Assembly (NCBI GenBank): GCA_002840285.1
Contig: PHAE01000010.1
Span: forward strand, 1-62,866
DNA length: 62,866 nucleotides
Direction of reading: 5' to 3'
From: Firmicutes bacterium HGW-Firmicutes-11
GTDB taxonomy: Bacteria > Bacillota > Clostridia > Peptostreptococcales > Anaerovoracaceae
This document shows positions 1 to 7,784 of the stretch, one piece after another (within the stretch, counting starts at the first letter, position 1; every line of letters begins with the position of its first letter). The translations under genes and the position numbers were made by a program. The notes under the pieces were generated by a model. The model ran no database searches. It was not told the DNA's origin and worked only from the letters and a program-made list of their open reading frames with translations.

Positions 1-33
1 ATGATTATTTAAGGAATAGATTGATTTGAGCAA
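1..33 (-). CDS. possible start of an unidentified gene running off the window
   Basis: After the ruvX stop there is a TTG codon at 31-33 preceded at a good distance by GAGGG, and the frame stays open for all 11 codons to the window edge (reads roughly LLKSIYSLNNH with the first codon as the start). The fragment is too short to assign to any family. It could be the next gene of the ruvX operon or chance. This is a low-confidence partial call. Confidence 0.22.
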   Translation of the reverse strand, partial: MLKSIYSLNNH

Positions 34-49
34 CAGGCGCCCTCTTCGA

Positions 50-490
50 TCACGATTCTGTTCTTGCTCTTTTGTCCAGAAAACTCTGCAATATAATAAT
101 TGCGGCCTGTTTATCGATCACATCTTTTCTTTTGTTACGTTTCACATCACCTGCGATCAAAATCGCTTCTGCCATGCTAGTCGTAAAACGTTCGTCTTCA
201 AAATGAATTTTTACATCCTGCAATCCTGTGCTCTTGAGTTTGTTCTCAAGCAGTCGTCCAAATTCACGGACTTTGATGGTTTGTTCGCTGTCGGTGCCGT
301 CCAGACGCAGTGGCAGACCGATCACTACGCCGCTGCAACCGTGTTCTTTGACCAGATCGAGCACTTTGCCGGCGTCTTTTCGCTCACCGACACGTTCGAT
401 GGTCATGAGTCCCTGTGCTGTGATCAGCAGACTGTCGCTCAAAGCAACGCCGATGGTCCTATCCCCTACATCCAATCCAAGAAATCGCAT
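50..490 (-). CDS. ruvX: RuvX/YqgF-type Holliday junction resolvase or pre-16S rRNA nuclease
   Basis: This 146-residue cytoplasmic protein of the RNase H-like YqgF family matches the family's usual length. Visible motifs are the N-terminal LGLDVGDRTIGVALSD strand with Asp7, the VIGLPLRLDGT segment near residue 57, the FEDERFTT motif (Glu98, Glu100) and a C-terminal KDVIDKQAA helix supplying the last acidic residue. In E. coli the homologue matures the 5' end of 16S rRNA; in other bacteria it resolves Holliday junctions. I start it at the ATG ending at 490, because a GGAGG lies 8 bases upstream; an ATG 15 bases further out would put that GGAGG inside the gene. It follows ireB in the common alaS-ireB-ruvX order, but a hairpin terminator lies between ireB and ruvX. 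Confidence 0.95.
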   Translation of the reverse strand: MRFLGLDVGDRTIGVALSDSLLITAQGLMTIERVGERKDAGKVLDLVKEHGCSGVVIGLPLRLDGTDSEQTIKVREFGRLLENKLKSTGLQDVKIHFEDERFTTSMAEAILIAGDVKRNKRKDVIDKQAAIIILQSFLDKRARTES

Positions 491-536
491 CGAATGATCC
501 TCCATTTCAATATATTATATTCTTATTATAGCGTAT

Positions 537-568
537 AAAAAAAGACAGCGGGCGTTTTCGCCCGCTGT
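537..568 (-). terminator. intrinsic terminator after ireB
   Basis: On the minus strand a perfect 10-bp stem (545-554 with 559-568) and a four-base loop are followed by a run of seven T residues at 537-543. It stands 7 bases after the ireB stop and about 45 bases before the ruvX start, so it would end most ireB transcripts or attenuate read-through into ruvX. Confidence 0.85.
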
Positions 569-575
569 ATCGTCG

Positions 576-824
576 TTATTTTTTCAGGAAGGCTCTCAGC
601 AACTCTTCCACCAAATCATCCCGTTCGATCTTGCGTATGAGATTTCTGGCATTGTTGTGGCCAGTGATATAGGAAGGGTCACCGGAAAGTATGTATCCGA
701 CCATTTGGTCGATCGCATTGTATCCTTTTTCTTCAAGCGCGCCGTAAACGGAGCGCAGAATCGCTTCTGTGGTTTGTTGATCCCCTTTGTCGGGGCTGTT
801 GAACAGAATGGTGTTTCGTTCCAT
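576..824 (-). CDS. ireB: IreB-family regulatory phosphoprotein (UPF0297)
   Basis: This is an 82-residue small acidic protein of the IreB family. In Enterococcus the homologue is phosphorylated on threonines by the PASTA kinase IreK and opposes its role in cephalosporin resistance. The family signature is clear: a phosphorylatable N-terminal stretch with adjacent Thr residues (DKGDQQTTEAI), then GYNAIDQMVGYILSGDPSYI and NNARNLIRKIERDDLVEELL. I prefer the ATG ending at 824, 6 bases after AGGTG, over the in-frame GTG at 833, which lacks a well-placed ribosome binding site. The gene has its own promoter and terminator although it sits between alaS and ruvX, the conserved Bacillota order. Confidence 0.95.
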   Translation of the reverse strand: MERNTILFNSPDKGDQQTTEAILRSVYGALEEKGYNAIDQMVGYILSGDPSYITGHNNARNLIRKIERDDLVEELLRAFLKK

Positions 825-848
825 TATCTTCACCTACCTTACCGTTCC

Positions 849-878
849 ATTATAGCAAAGTGGAAACCGATGTCACAA
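849..878 (-). promoter_or_regulatory. candidate sigma-A promoter of ireB
   Basis: Minus strand TTGTGA (873-878), an 18-base spacer and a perfect TATAAT (849-854) stand 24 bases before the ireB start. This would make ireB transcription independent of alaS. Confidence 0.65.
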
Positions 879-927
879 GGTATTTGGCGTTATTTAATAT
901 TGTTGTAATAATCCGAGGGTAAAATCA

Positions 928-3549
928 TCACAGAAGTGAAGCTGCGATCGCAAATGCCTCATCGATCTTTGATGGATCCTTCGCCCCGGCTTGCGCCATG
1001 TCGGCTTTTCCACCGCCACCGCCGCCTGCTGCAGCAGCTATTTTTTTGATCATAGTTCCCGCATGGTAACCTTTGTCCAGAAGATCATCAGTGACCGTAA
1101 CGATGAACGTTACTTTATCGCCGACGACCGATGCCAGGACGATGACCAGGGATCCTCTCCCCTCTTTGACTTTGTCGGAAAGCATGCGCAGCTCGTTGAC
1201 ATCGTATCCGTCAAATTTCGCTGTTAAAAGTTGTACACCATTTTTCGTGATCGCGGTTTCCATCAGAGTATTTACGGAAGAACCCAGCTCTTTCTCTTTG
1301 GTTTCCTCAAGCGCCTTGCGCATGACTCTGGATTCTTCCAGGAGTACTGCGATGCGACCGGACAGACCATCTGCGTTCGTTTTGAGCTGTTCAGCGGCAT
1401 GGGAAACGGTCCCTTCGGCTTGCCTGACCCGGTCAACCAGACCACTTCCGGTGATCGCTTCGATCCTTCGTACCCCGGCAGCCACTCCTGTTTCGGAGAT
1501 CACTTTGAAGGCGCCGATCTGACCGGCGTTTTCTACATGAGTTCCTCCACAGAATTCATTGCTGTATTGATCGACGGAGACGACACGTACGACAGCGCCG
1601 TACTTTTCACCGAACTGGGCAGCTGCGCCAGTTTTCATCGCTTCTTCAATTGGCAGTTCCTTGACATGGACCGGCAGAAATCCAGTCACTTTTTCGTTGA
1701 CCAAATCCTCGATCTGACGAATCTGGTCCTTGGTAACCGGCTCAAAGTGGGTAAAGTCAAACCGTAATCCATCCGGTGTGACGCTTGAACCGGCCTGCTC
1801 GACATGGTGTCCGACAACGTCTTTCAATGCCTGATGCAACAGATGGGTCGCTGTGTGGTTTCTTGCAGCGCTGTTGCGCTTCAACCGATCAACGACTGCG
1901 GTCACTGTAGCTCCCTTCTGGAAACTGCCGGATTCCACAAAGATCCTGTGGAGGAATACATCCTGATATTTGGTGACGCCAAGGACGCTGGCGGATCCGG
2001 TGGATCCTTCGATGCGTCCGACATCGCTCACTTGTCCGCCGCTTTCTGCGTAAAATGGAGTACGGTCAAGCAGTACACGCACAGTGGAGCCGGCCTCAAC
2101 GGTCGACATGTCTTTGGCGTCTGCAATGATCGCCAGGATCGTCGCCTCAGTTTCCAGCTTCGAATAACCGATAAACTCCGAAGAAAGTCCCTTTGTGAAT
2201 AACAGGGATTCTTCTGCCCAACCTTCGTCGGAATCCGATTTTCTGGCAGCGCGAGCGGTTTCCTTTTGGTGATCCATTCTCGCATTATAGTCGTCCACAT
2301 CGGCGGAACAGTCGTGTTCGCTGAGAATTTCTTGTGTCAATTCCAATGGGAATCCAAAGGTGTCGTAGAGGCGAAATACCTGTTCTCCGGATAAGACGCT
2401 CTTGCCTTCTTTTTTTAGCTGAGCGATGTAATCCTCAAGTAAGAGTGTGCCTTGATCGATCGTATGGCTGAATTTTTCCTCTTCCACGGTGAGGATGCGA
2501 TGGATGTACTCTTTGCGTTCGTCGATCTCCGGGTAGGCATCCTTGGAGATCTCGATCACTCGGTCGGAAAGGTCAGCAAGAAAACCACCGGAGATCCCCA
2601 GCAGTTTCCCATGTCTGGCGGCTCTGCGCAGCAAACGCCGCAACACGTATCCCCTGCCCTCGTTGCTTGGCAGGATACCGTCCCCGATCATAAAAGTGAT
2701 GGATCGGATGTGGTCGGTGATGATTCGGATCGAAATATCAGTCGGGGCCTTGCCCTCTTTGTATTCCACGCCACAGAGAGCGACGACACCGTTCAGTATA
2801 TGGCGGATGGTGTCGACGTCGAAAATAGAATCGACTTCCTGCATGATGCAGGCCAGGCGTTCCAGTCCCATGCCGGTATCGATGTTCTTGTGTTTCAGTG
2901 GCGTGTAATTGCCTTCTGCATCCCGGTTGAACTGGGTGAAGACATGGTTCCAAAACTCGACATAGCGATCGCAGTCGCAACCTGGTCGGCAATTCTCACT
3001 GCCACAGCTATAGGCCTCGCCACGATCAAAATAGACCTCGGAACAAGGACCGCATGGACCGATGCCGATCTCCCAGAAATTATCTTCTTTTCCCAGACGA
3101 ACGATCCGCTCCTCGGGGATCCCAATGATGTCTTTCCAGATGCCATACGCTTCTTCGTCATCCAGGTAGACACTGGGCCAAAGCTTGTCTGCGGGCATTT
3201 TGAGAACTTCAGTCATGAATTCCCATCCCCAGATTATGGATTCTTCCTTGAAATAATCTCCGAAGGAAAAACTGCCCAGCATTTCAAAGAAGGTAGCGTG
3301 ACGCGCCGTATAACCGACGTTGTCGATGTCTCCGGTCCGTATGCACTTCTGGCAGGTGGTCATCCGTTTGCTGGGTGGTGTCTCCAACCCGGCAAAATAA
3401 GACTTCAACGGCGCCATGCCGGAATTGATTATCAAAAGACTCTTATCGTTTTCCGGGATCAGCGAATAGCTTTTTCGTGGATAATGCTCCTTGCTGACGT
3501 AGAAATCCCGAAACATGTCGCGCAATTCATTCAAACCAAATTTTTCCAT
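928..3549 (-). CDS. alaS: alanyl-tRNA synthetase
   Basis: This 873-residue class II synthetase charges tRNA-Ala in the cytoplasm, and its length is normal for a full bacterial AlaS. The order is a class II catalytic core (TTCQKCIRTGDIDNVG, FFEMLGSFSFGDYF, NIDTGMGLERLA), a tRNA-recognition region, an editing domain with the zinc/editing motif HTATHLLHQAL near residue 560 and CGGTH near 660, and a glycine-rich C-Ala domain. So both aminoacylation and correction of mischarged Ser/Gly appear intact. The ATG start has GAGGAG about 10 bases upstream. No T-box leader is present: only about 110 bases separate it from the divergent reductase gene. Confidence 0.98.
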   Translation of the reverse strand: MEKFGLNELRDMFRDFYVSKEHYPRKSYSLIPENDKSLLIINSGMAPLKSYFAGLETPPSKRMTTCQKCIRTGDIDNVGYTARHATFFEMLGSFSFGDYFKEESIIWGWEFMTEVLKMPADKLWPSVYLDDEEAYGIWKDIIGIPEERIVRLGKEDNFWEIGIGPCGPCSEVYFDRGEAYSCGSENCRPGCDCDRYVEFWNHVFTQFNRDAEGNYTPLKHKNIDTGMGLERLACIMQEVDSIFDVDTIRHILNGVVALCGVEYKEGKAPTDISIRIITDHIRSITFMIGDGILPSNEGRGYVLRRLLRRAARHGKLLGISGGFLADLSDRVIEISKDAYPEIDERKEYIHRILTVEEEKFSHTIDQGTLLLEDYIAQLKKEGKSVLSGEQVFRLYDTFGFPLELTQEILSEHDCSADVDDYNARMDHQKETARAARKSDSDEGWAEESLLFTKGLSSEFIGYSKLETEATILAIIADAKDMSTVEAGSTVRVLLDRTPFYAESGGQVSDVGRIEGSTGSASVLGVTKYQDVFLHRIFVESGSFQKGATVTAVVDRLKRNSAARNHTATHLLHQALKDVVGHHVEQAGSSVTPDGLRFDFTHFEPVTKDQIRQIEDLVNEKVTGFLPVHVKELPIEEAMKTGAAAQFGEKYGAVVRVVSVDQYSNEFCGGTHVENAGQIGAFKVISETGVAAGVRRIEAITGSGLVDRVRQAEGTVSHAAEQLKTNADGLSGRIAVLLEESRVMRKALEETKEKELGSSVNTLMETAITKNGVQLLTAKFDGYDVNELRMLSDKVKEGRGSLVIVLASVVGDKVTFIVTVTDDLLDKGYHAGTMIKKIAAAAGGGGGGKADMAQAGAKDPSKIDEAFAIAASLL

Positions 3550-3582
3550 TTATTAACAACTCCTCATAAAAACATTGGCGAT

Positions 3583-3591
3583 ATTATATCA
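3583..3591 (-). promoter_or_regulatory. candidate extended -10 promoter of alaS
   Basis: A minus-strand TGA-TATAAT extended -10 lies about 34 bases before the alaS start. No good -35 is visible, so the call rests on the -10 alone. Confidence 0.45.
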
Positions 3592-3659
3592 CGGCGGGGT
3601 TCAAAAGTGTATACTCTGTGGTAAAATAATGCTACTATGACCAACAGAAAGGAACCTCC

Positions 3660-4616
3660 GTGAAGAAACGACAGCTTGGCTCGACCGGGATCCCGGTCAC
3701 ACCCATTGGCTTCGGGGTGCTCACCATCGGAAGAAATCAGCTGAACCTTTCCCTGGAGGAAGGCGCCGCAGTGCTTCGCCATGGCTTAGAACGGGGAATC
3801 TCTCTACTGGATACGGCCCAGTACTACGAAACCTATCCTTACATCCGGGAAGTTTTAAGAGGTGGTGCTTACGATCCGGTGATCGTCACTAAATCCTATC
3901 AGTCAAGTTATTTAGGGATGTCGGAGGCGATCGAAGAAGCGAGACGGGAAATGGATCGGGATGTCATCGACGTGTTTCTGCTTCATGAGGTTCGAAGCGA
4001 GACAGACTTCAAAGAGCGCGCCGGCGCCTGGGACTGCCTTATAAATGCCAGAGAAAAAGGATGGATCAAAGCAGTCGGTGTGTCGACGCATCATGTGGAT
4101 GTGGCCGAAGCGATCGCAATCAACCTGGAGGCCGATGTCCTCTTTCCATTGATCAATCTGGCCGGTTTGGGAATACGCAAGGGAAACGGAAGCGGAACCA
4201 GAGAAGAAATGGAAGCAGCGATCCGAACCGCGGCTGACAACGGACAAGGCGTTCTGGCCATGAAAGTGTTTGGCGGAGGATTGCTGCTGGACCGTTATCA
4301 GGATGCTTACCGTTATGCATCATCGCTATATGGTATTGCTTCGTCTATGGTGGGTTTCGGATCGATCGAAGAAGTGGACCGGATGATCGAACTGGTCGAG
4401 GGTGCGCTGCCTAACGACTATTTCCCTGACCTGTCGAGCAAGCGCATACGAATCGATCAAAGCGACTGCATCGCCTGTTATGCATGCAAAGACCGCTGTC
4501 CAAACGCGGCGATTTTTATCAATGAAAATGGACTGGCGGAGATCGATTATGATTGTTGCCTTTCTTGTGGTTACTGCGGACCGGTCTGTCCGGTCAGGGC
4601 GATCATTCTCCTTTGA
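3660..4616 (+). CDS. aldo/keto reductase with C-terminal 2[4Fe-4S] ferredoxin domain
   Basis: This 318-residue protein has a TIM-barrel aldo/keto reductase at residues 1-260 (LGSTGIPVTPIGFGVLTIG start, catalytic-type Asp and Tyr in LLDTAQYYE, Lys in VIVTKSYQ, His in FLLHEV). A bacterial-type ferredoxin at about 265-318 carries two C-x2-C-x2-C-x3-C-P clusters (CIACYACKDRCP and CCLSCGYCGPVCP). Such fusions occur in anaerobes and suggest electron exchange between ferredoxin and a carbonyl substrate, but the substrate is unknown. The start is GTG with AAAGGA six bases upstream. It is transcribed alone, divergent from alaS, and its last 14 bases overlap the end of convergent mnmA. Confidence 0.9.
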   Translation: MKKRQLGSTGIPVTPIGFGVLTIGRNQLNLSLEEGAAVLRHGLERGISLLDTAQYYETYPYIREVLRGGAYDPVIVTKSYQSSYLGMSEAIEEARREMDRDVIDVFLLHEVRSETDFKERAGAWDCLINAREKGWIKAVGVSTHHVDVAEAIAINLEADVLFPLINLAGLGIRKGNGSGTREEMEAAIRTAADNGQGVLAMKVFGGGLLLDRYQDAYRYASSLYGIASSMVGFGSIEEVDRMIELVEGALPNDYFPDLSSKRIRIDQSDCIACYACKDRCPNAAIFINENGLAEIDYDCCLSCGYCGPVCPVRAIILL

Positions 4617-5676
4617 TGATTGCACCACCAAGAAGACGTTCTCCAGAATAAAACACCATGGATTGTCCGGGCGTCGGTGCCCGTTGGGGTTCTTTGAACT
4701 GTACCGTCAATTCACGGGAGTCGATTTCCTTGATGATGGCATCAGCGGGCTTTGCTGCATACCGAATCTTTGCCTGAATCCCCTGCCCTTTTATGTTTGA
4801 GGGAAAAGCAACACCTTCCGTCTCGTGACCGGTAAAAACATGATCTTGACCTTTGACATACTGTCTGAAAAGCGCATCGTCATCCCCAAGGGTGACGGTG
4901 TTTTTTTCTTGGTCGATCGCAATGACGAACATCGGTTTTCCAAAGGTCATACCCAGTCCTTTGCGTTGACCGACCGTGTAGTGAACGATTCCCTTGTGAC
5001 GGCCCAGAATCGTCCCATTTGCGTCGATGAAGTCGCCGGGAGATGGATGGTAGCCACGCTGTTGGATAAAGTCGGCGTAATCCCCGTTTTTCACGAAACA
5101 AATCTCTTGACTGTCTTTCTTTTCTTCGTTGCCGACTTTGTAAGTCCGGACGAGTTGACGAACTTCTTCTTTCGATGTCAGTTCTCCCAAGGGGAATCGT
5201 ATTCTGGCAAGGATCGATTGGGGCAGCCGATATAGCATATAAGACTGATCTTTGGATACAGCTTTCGCTTTATTGATATAGTAGATATCATCGTCGCTGT
5301 CATAAACCACTCTGGCATAATGCCCGGTTGCGATCCAGAATGCACCGACCTCATCCGCGGTTTCGGCCAAGATCCGAAACTTGATGGTGGGATTGCATAG
5401 CACACAAGGGTTTGGCGTAAGTCCGCCGGCAAATGCATCACAAAAGTACCGAATGATTCTGCTATCAAATTCTACGGCAATATTTTTGCTTATAAAATCG
5501 ATCCCAAGACGTTCGGCAAGGGCACGCGCAGCTTCTGTTTCCTCCGTTTGGTTTCCCAGAACGTCCAAAAACAGACCAGTCACATGATATCCCTTTTGGG
5601 TCAGCAATAAAGCGGCGGCCGTGCTGTCCACGCCGCCGCTCATGCCGATCAACACATTGTTGCTATTCCTCGTCAT
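4603..5676 (-). CDS. mnmA: tRNA-specific 2-thiouridylase MnmA
   Basis: MnmA activates U34 of Lys, Glu and Gln tRNAs with ATP and inserts sulfur to give 2-thiouridine. Seen here are the N-terminal PP-loop GMSGGVDSTAAALLL, the catalytic cysteine in PNPCVLCN, the second cysteine in SQEICFVKNGDYADF, and the GQRKGLG and PGQSMVFYSGERLLGGA C-terminal domain motifs. I start at the ATG ending at 5676, which overlaps iscU by 14 bases; the ATG at 5691 has a better ribosome site (GGAAGG 11 bases upstream) and is an equal alternative, while longer starts lie deep inside iscU. Position after iscS and iscU fits direct sulfur supply by the cysteine desulfurase. Confidence 0.96.
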   Translation of the reverse strand: MTRNSNNVLIGMSGGVDSTAAALLLTQKGYHVTGLFLDVLGNQTEETEAARALAERLGIDFISKNIAVEFDSRIIRYFCDAFAGGLTPNPCVLCNPTIKFRILAETADEVGAFWIATGHYARVVYDSDDDIYYINKAKAVSKDQSYMLYRLPQSILARIRFPLGELTSKEEVRQLVRTYKVGNEEKKDSQEICFVKNGDYADFIQQRGYHPSPGDFIDANGTILGRHKGIVHYTVGQRKGLGMTFGKPMFVIAIDQEKNTVTLGDDDALFRQYVKGQDHVFTGHETEGVAFPSNIKGQGIQAKIRYAAKPADAIIKEIDSRELTVQFKEPQRAPTPGQSMVFYSGERLLGGAIIKGE

Positions 5677-6097
5677 GGTCAAATTCTGCATCCGGATCAA
5701 ATCCTTCCAGGCCGGGAAGATCCAATCCATTCTCCTTCGCATACTTATAGATTGCAGTTTTGATCGCTTGTTCCGACAAGACGGAGCAGTGGATCTTTGC
5801 ACCGGGCAGGCCGCCAAGCTCGTCGACAAAGTTTTGGTTTGTAAGCTTCAGTGCTTCTTCCAGTGTCTTTCCCTTTACCATCTCGGTAGCCACACTTGAG
5901 GATGCGATGGCAGAGCCACAGCCAAAGGTTCGAAACTTCGCGTCCACGATGACATTGTTTTCTATTTTGAGAGAGATTTCCATCATATCGCCGCAGACCG
6001 GACTCCCAAAGGTGCCGATCGCGTTGGAATCCTCCAAAGTTCCCACATTCCTTGGATTTGTGAAGTGATCCATTACTTTTTCATTGTACATACCCAT
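5663..6097 (-). CDS. iscU: IscU/NifU-type iron-sulfur cluster scaffold
   Basis: This 144-residue U-type scaffold assembles Fe-S clusters with sulfur from IscS. The three ligand cysteines are visible at C35 (SPVCGD, with the following Asp37), C60 (FGCGSAIASSS) and C104 (KIHCSVLSEQA), and the LPGAKIHC segment replaces the LPPVK chaperone motif of classic IscU. The C-terminus is acidic (DPDAEFDHDEE). The ATG has GGGAG about 9 bases upstream. It lies 31 bases after iscS and overlaps mnmA. There is no IscR, HscA or HscB gene nearby, so this is the minimal desulfurase-scaffold pair common in anaerobic Bacillota. Confidence 0.94.
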   Translation of the reverse strand: MGMYNEKVMDHFTNPRNVGTLEDSNAIGTFGSPVCGDMMEISLKIENNVIVDAKFRTFGCGSAIASSSVATEMVKGKTLEEALKLTNQNFVDELGGLPGAKIHCSVLSEQAIKTAIYKYAKENGLDLPGLEGFDPDAEFDHDEE

Positions 6098-6128
6098 TGT
6101 TTCATACTCCCTTCTGTATCAGAAACGC

Positions 6129-7319
6129 TTATCGCAGTACCTGAGTGGACTGCATACGATGATCTTTGTCAAATGGAGACAACTCCCTTAGCTTGGACAC
6201 GATTTCAACCAGTGAGGCAACCACAAGATCCAAATCTTCTTTTGTGGTGAAGTCGCCGACGGTAAATCGCAGGGAACTGTAGACCTTTTCCAGGGGCAAG
6301 CCCATGGCAGATAAAACATGAGATGGCGAAAAGCTTGCTGAGGAGCAAGCGGAGCCAGTGGACGCGCAAATGCCGCGGATATCCAGATGCAACAGAAGCG
6401 CCTCCCCTTCCACGTAGTTGAAAATCAGATTCAGATTGCCCGGCAACCTCTTCTCGAGATCGCCGTTCACAGAAATATCATCGATCCTGGAACGAATTTG
6501 TTCTAGAAAGTAATTTCTCAGATCCCGAACCTGTTTGATGTGGTCATTCAGGTTCTTGCCGGCAAGTTCTGCCGCTTTGCCGAAACCGACGATTCCCGTT
6601 AGATTTTCCGTCCCGGCTCTCCGTTTATTTTCCTGGCCGCCACCAAAAAGAATGTTTTCTATGACAACGCCTTTGCGGATGTAAAGAGCTCCGATCCCTT
6701 TGGGTCCGTAAATCTTGTGCGCCGACATGGACATCATATCCACCCCTGCGCTACGAACATCGATATCTACATTTCCGAGAGCCTGGACGCCATCGGAATG
6801 GAATAAAATTCCGTTCTCCTTTGCGATCGCGCCGATTTCAGCGATTGGTTGCAGTGTACCGATCTCATTGTTGGCGAACATGACACTGATCAGGATCGTC
6901 TGATCGGTAATGGCGTTTTTCACTTGTGCAGGATCCACGATACCGTTGTCATCCACGTCAAGATAGGTGACGACAAACCCTTCTTTTTCCAACGCTTTGC
7001 AGGTGTGCAACAAGGCGTGGTGCTCGATTTTAGTTGTAATGATGTGGTTCCCTTTATTTTTGCGTGATCGCGCTGCGCCGATCACAGCCCAATTGTCTGC
7101 TTCTGTGCCGCCGGAAGTAAAATAGATCTCCCGGTCTTCTGCTCCGATCAGAGCGGCGACCTGGCTTCTGGCAAGTTCAATGGCATCCTTGGAAGCGAAC
7201 CCGATTCCATACAAGCTGGAAGGGTTTCCGAATTTTTCAGTGAAATAAGGAATCATCGCATCCAGAACTTCTTGCTTCACCGGGGTCGTGGCGGAGTAAT
7301 CCAAATAAATTGGTTTCAT
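6129..7319 (-). CDS. iscS: cysteine desulfurase (IscS/NifS family)
   Basis: This 396-residue PLP enzyme converts cysteine to alanine and passes persulfide sulfur to IscU and MnmA. It begins MKPIYLDYSATTP, has the cofactor-contacting histidine pair at 100-101 (IEHHALL), the PLP lysine K202 in SAHKIYGPKG and the mobile catalytic cysteine C325 in CASTGSACSS. It is the first gene of an operon with iscU and mnmA, behind an extended -10 promoter. No regulator gene accompanies it. Confidence 0.96.
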   Translation of the reverse strand: MKPIYLDYSATTPVKQEVLDAMIPYFTEKFGNPSSLYGIGFASKDAIELARSQVAALIGAEDREIYFTSGGTEADNWAVIGAARSRKNKGNHIITTKIEHHALLHTCKALEKEGFVVTYLDVDDNGIVDPAQVKNAITDQTILISVMFANNEIGTLQPIAEIGAIAKENGILFHSDGVQALGNVDIDVRSAGVDMMSMSAHKIYGPKGIGALYIRKGVVIENILFGGGQENKRRAGTENLTGIVGFGKAAELAGKNLNDHIKQVRDLRNYFLEQIRSRIDDISVNGDLEKRLPGNLNLIFNYVEGEALLLHLDIRGICASTGSACSSASFSPSHVLSAMGLPLEKVYSSLRFTVGDFTTKEDLDLVVASLVEIVSKLRELSPFDKDHRMQSTQVLR

Positions 7320-7358
7320 TCACGGTCTCCTTCCTCTTCTTGTCGTTCATACCAAGAT

Positions 7359-7386
7359 ATTATACCATTGTTTCCGGAAAGATAAA
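7359..7386 (-). promoter_or_regulatory. candidate promoter of iscS-iscU-mnmA
   Basis: Minus strand TTTATC (7381-7386), a 16-base spacer ending in TGG, and TATAAT (7359-7364) form a good extended -10 promoter about 40 bases before the iscS start. Confidence 0.65.
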
Positions 7387-7420
7387 CCGTTTTATTCAAG
7401 GTGATTTGGGTTGTGAAGGA

Positions 7421-7774
7421 TCATAGACCTTCTTGCCGGAGCTTTTCGCTCGTAATGGCGATCAACTGTCGATTGGTTGGTCGTCCTTTGCCATTTCGGT
7501 ACGTAAAACGGTAAAGTTTGTCCCCCTGACACTTGCCTGGAAGATTCCACGCCAAGTCGATCGCATTTCGGATCGACCGTTCGACTCCGCATACCGTCGT
7601 GCGATTTAATTTTGCAACTTCCGGATACAGCTCTTTTGTCACTGCGCTGAGAATGTCTTCATCCCGGACTGCCAATGCGATCGCCAATTTAAGGTTTTGG
7701 AAGCCTTTGCAGTGATAAGGTACTTCCATGTCGTTCAAGAGTTCTGTGATTCGTTGATCCAGGTCATGTTCCAT
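7421..7774 (-). CDS. stand-alone Spo0A C-terminal DNA-binding domain protein
   Basis: This 117-residue protein aligns along nearly its whole length with the effector domain of Spo0A: ITELLNDMEVPYHCKGFQNLK at the start, then the conserved KELYPEVAKLNRTT and the recognition-helix region VERSIRNAIDLAW, ending PTNRQLIAITSEKLR. There is no receiver domain, so it cannot be switched by phosphorylation in the way Spo0A is. The start is fixed by GAGG eight bases before the ATG, overlapping the comEA stop codon region; the gap to comEA is 10 bases, so the two are co-transcribed. Whether it regulates sporulation, competence or its own operon cannot be told from sequence. Confidence 0.88.
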   Translation of the reverse strand: MEHDLDQRITELLNDMEVPYHCKGFQNLKLAIALAVRDEDILSAVTKELYPEVAKLNRTTVCGVERSIRNAIDLAWNLPGKCQGDKLYRFTYRNGKGRPTNRQLIAITSEKLRQEGL

Positions 7775-7784
7775 GCCGAACCTC

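Noticed and set aside
2452-3624. A 390-codon open frame on the plus strand opposite alaS
   Set aside because: It is antisense to the conserved alaS catalytic region, has no ribosome site and encodes nothing recognisable; it is a shadow of alaS codon use.
7392-7592. A 66-codon minus-strand frame overlapping the Spo0A-like gene
   Set aside because: It lies out of frame inside and beyond the Spo0A-like gene and has no recognisable content or ribosome site.
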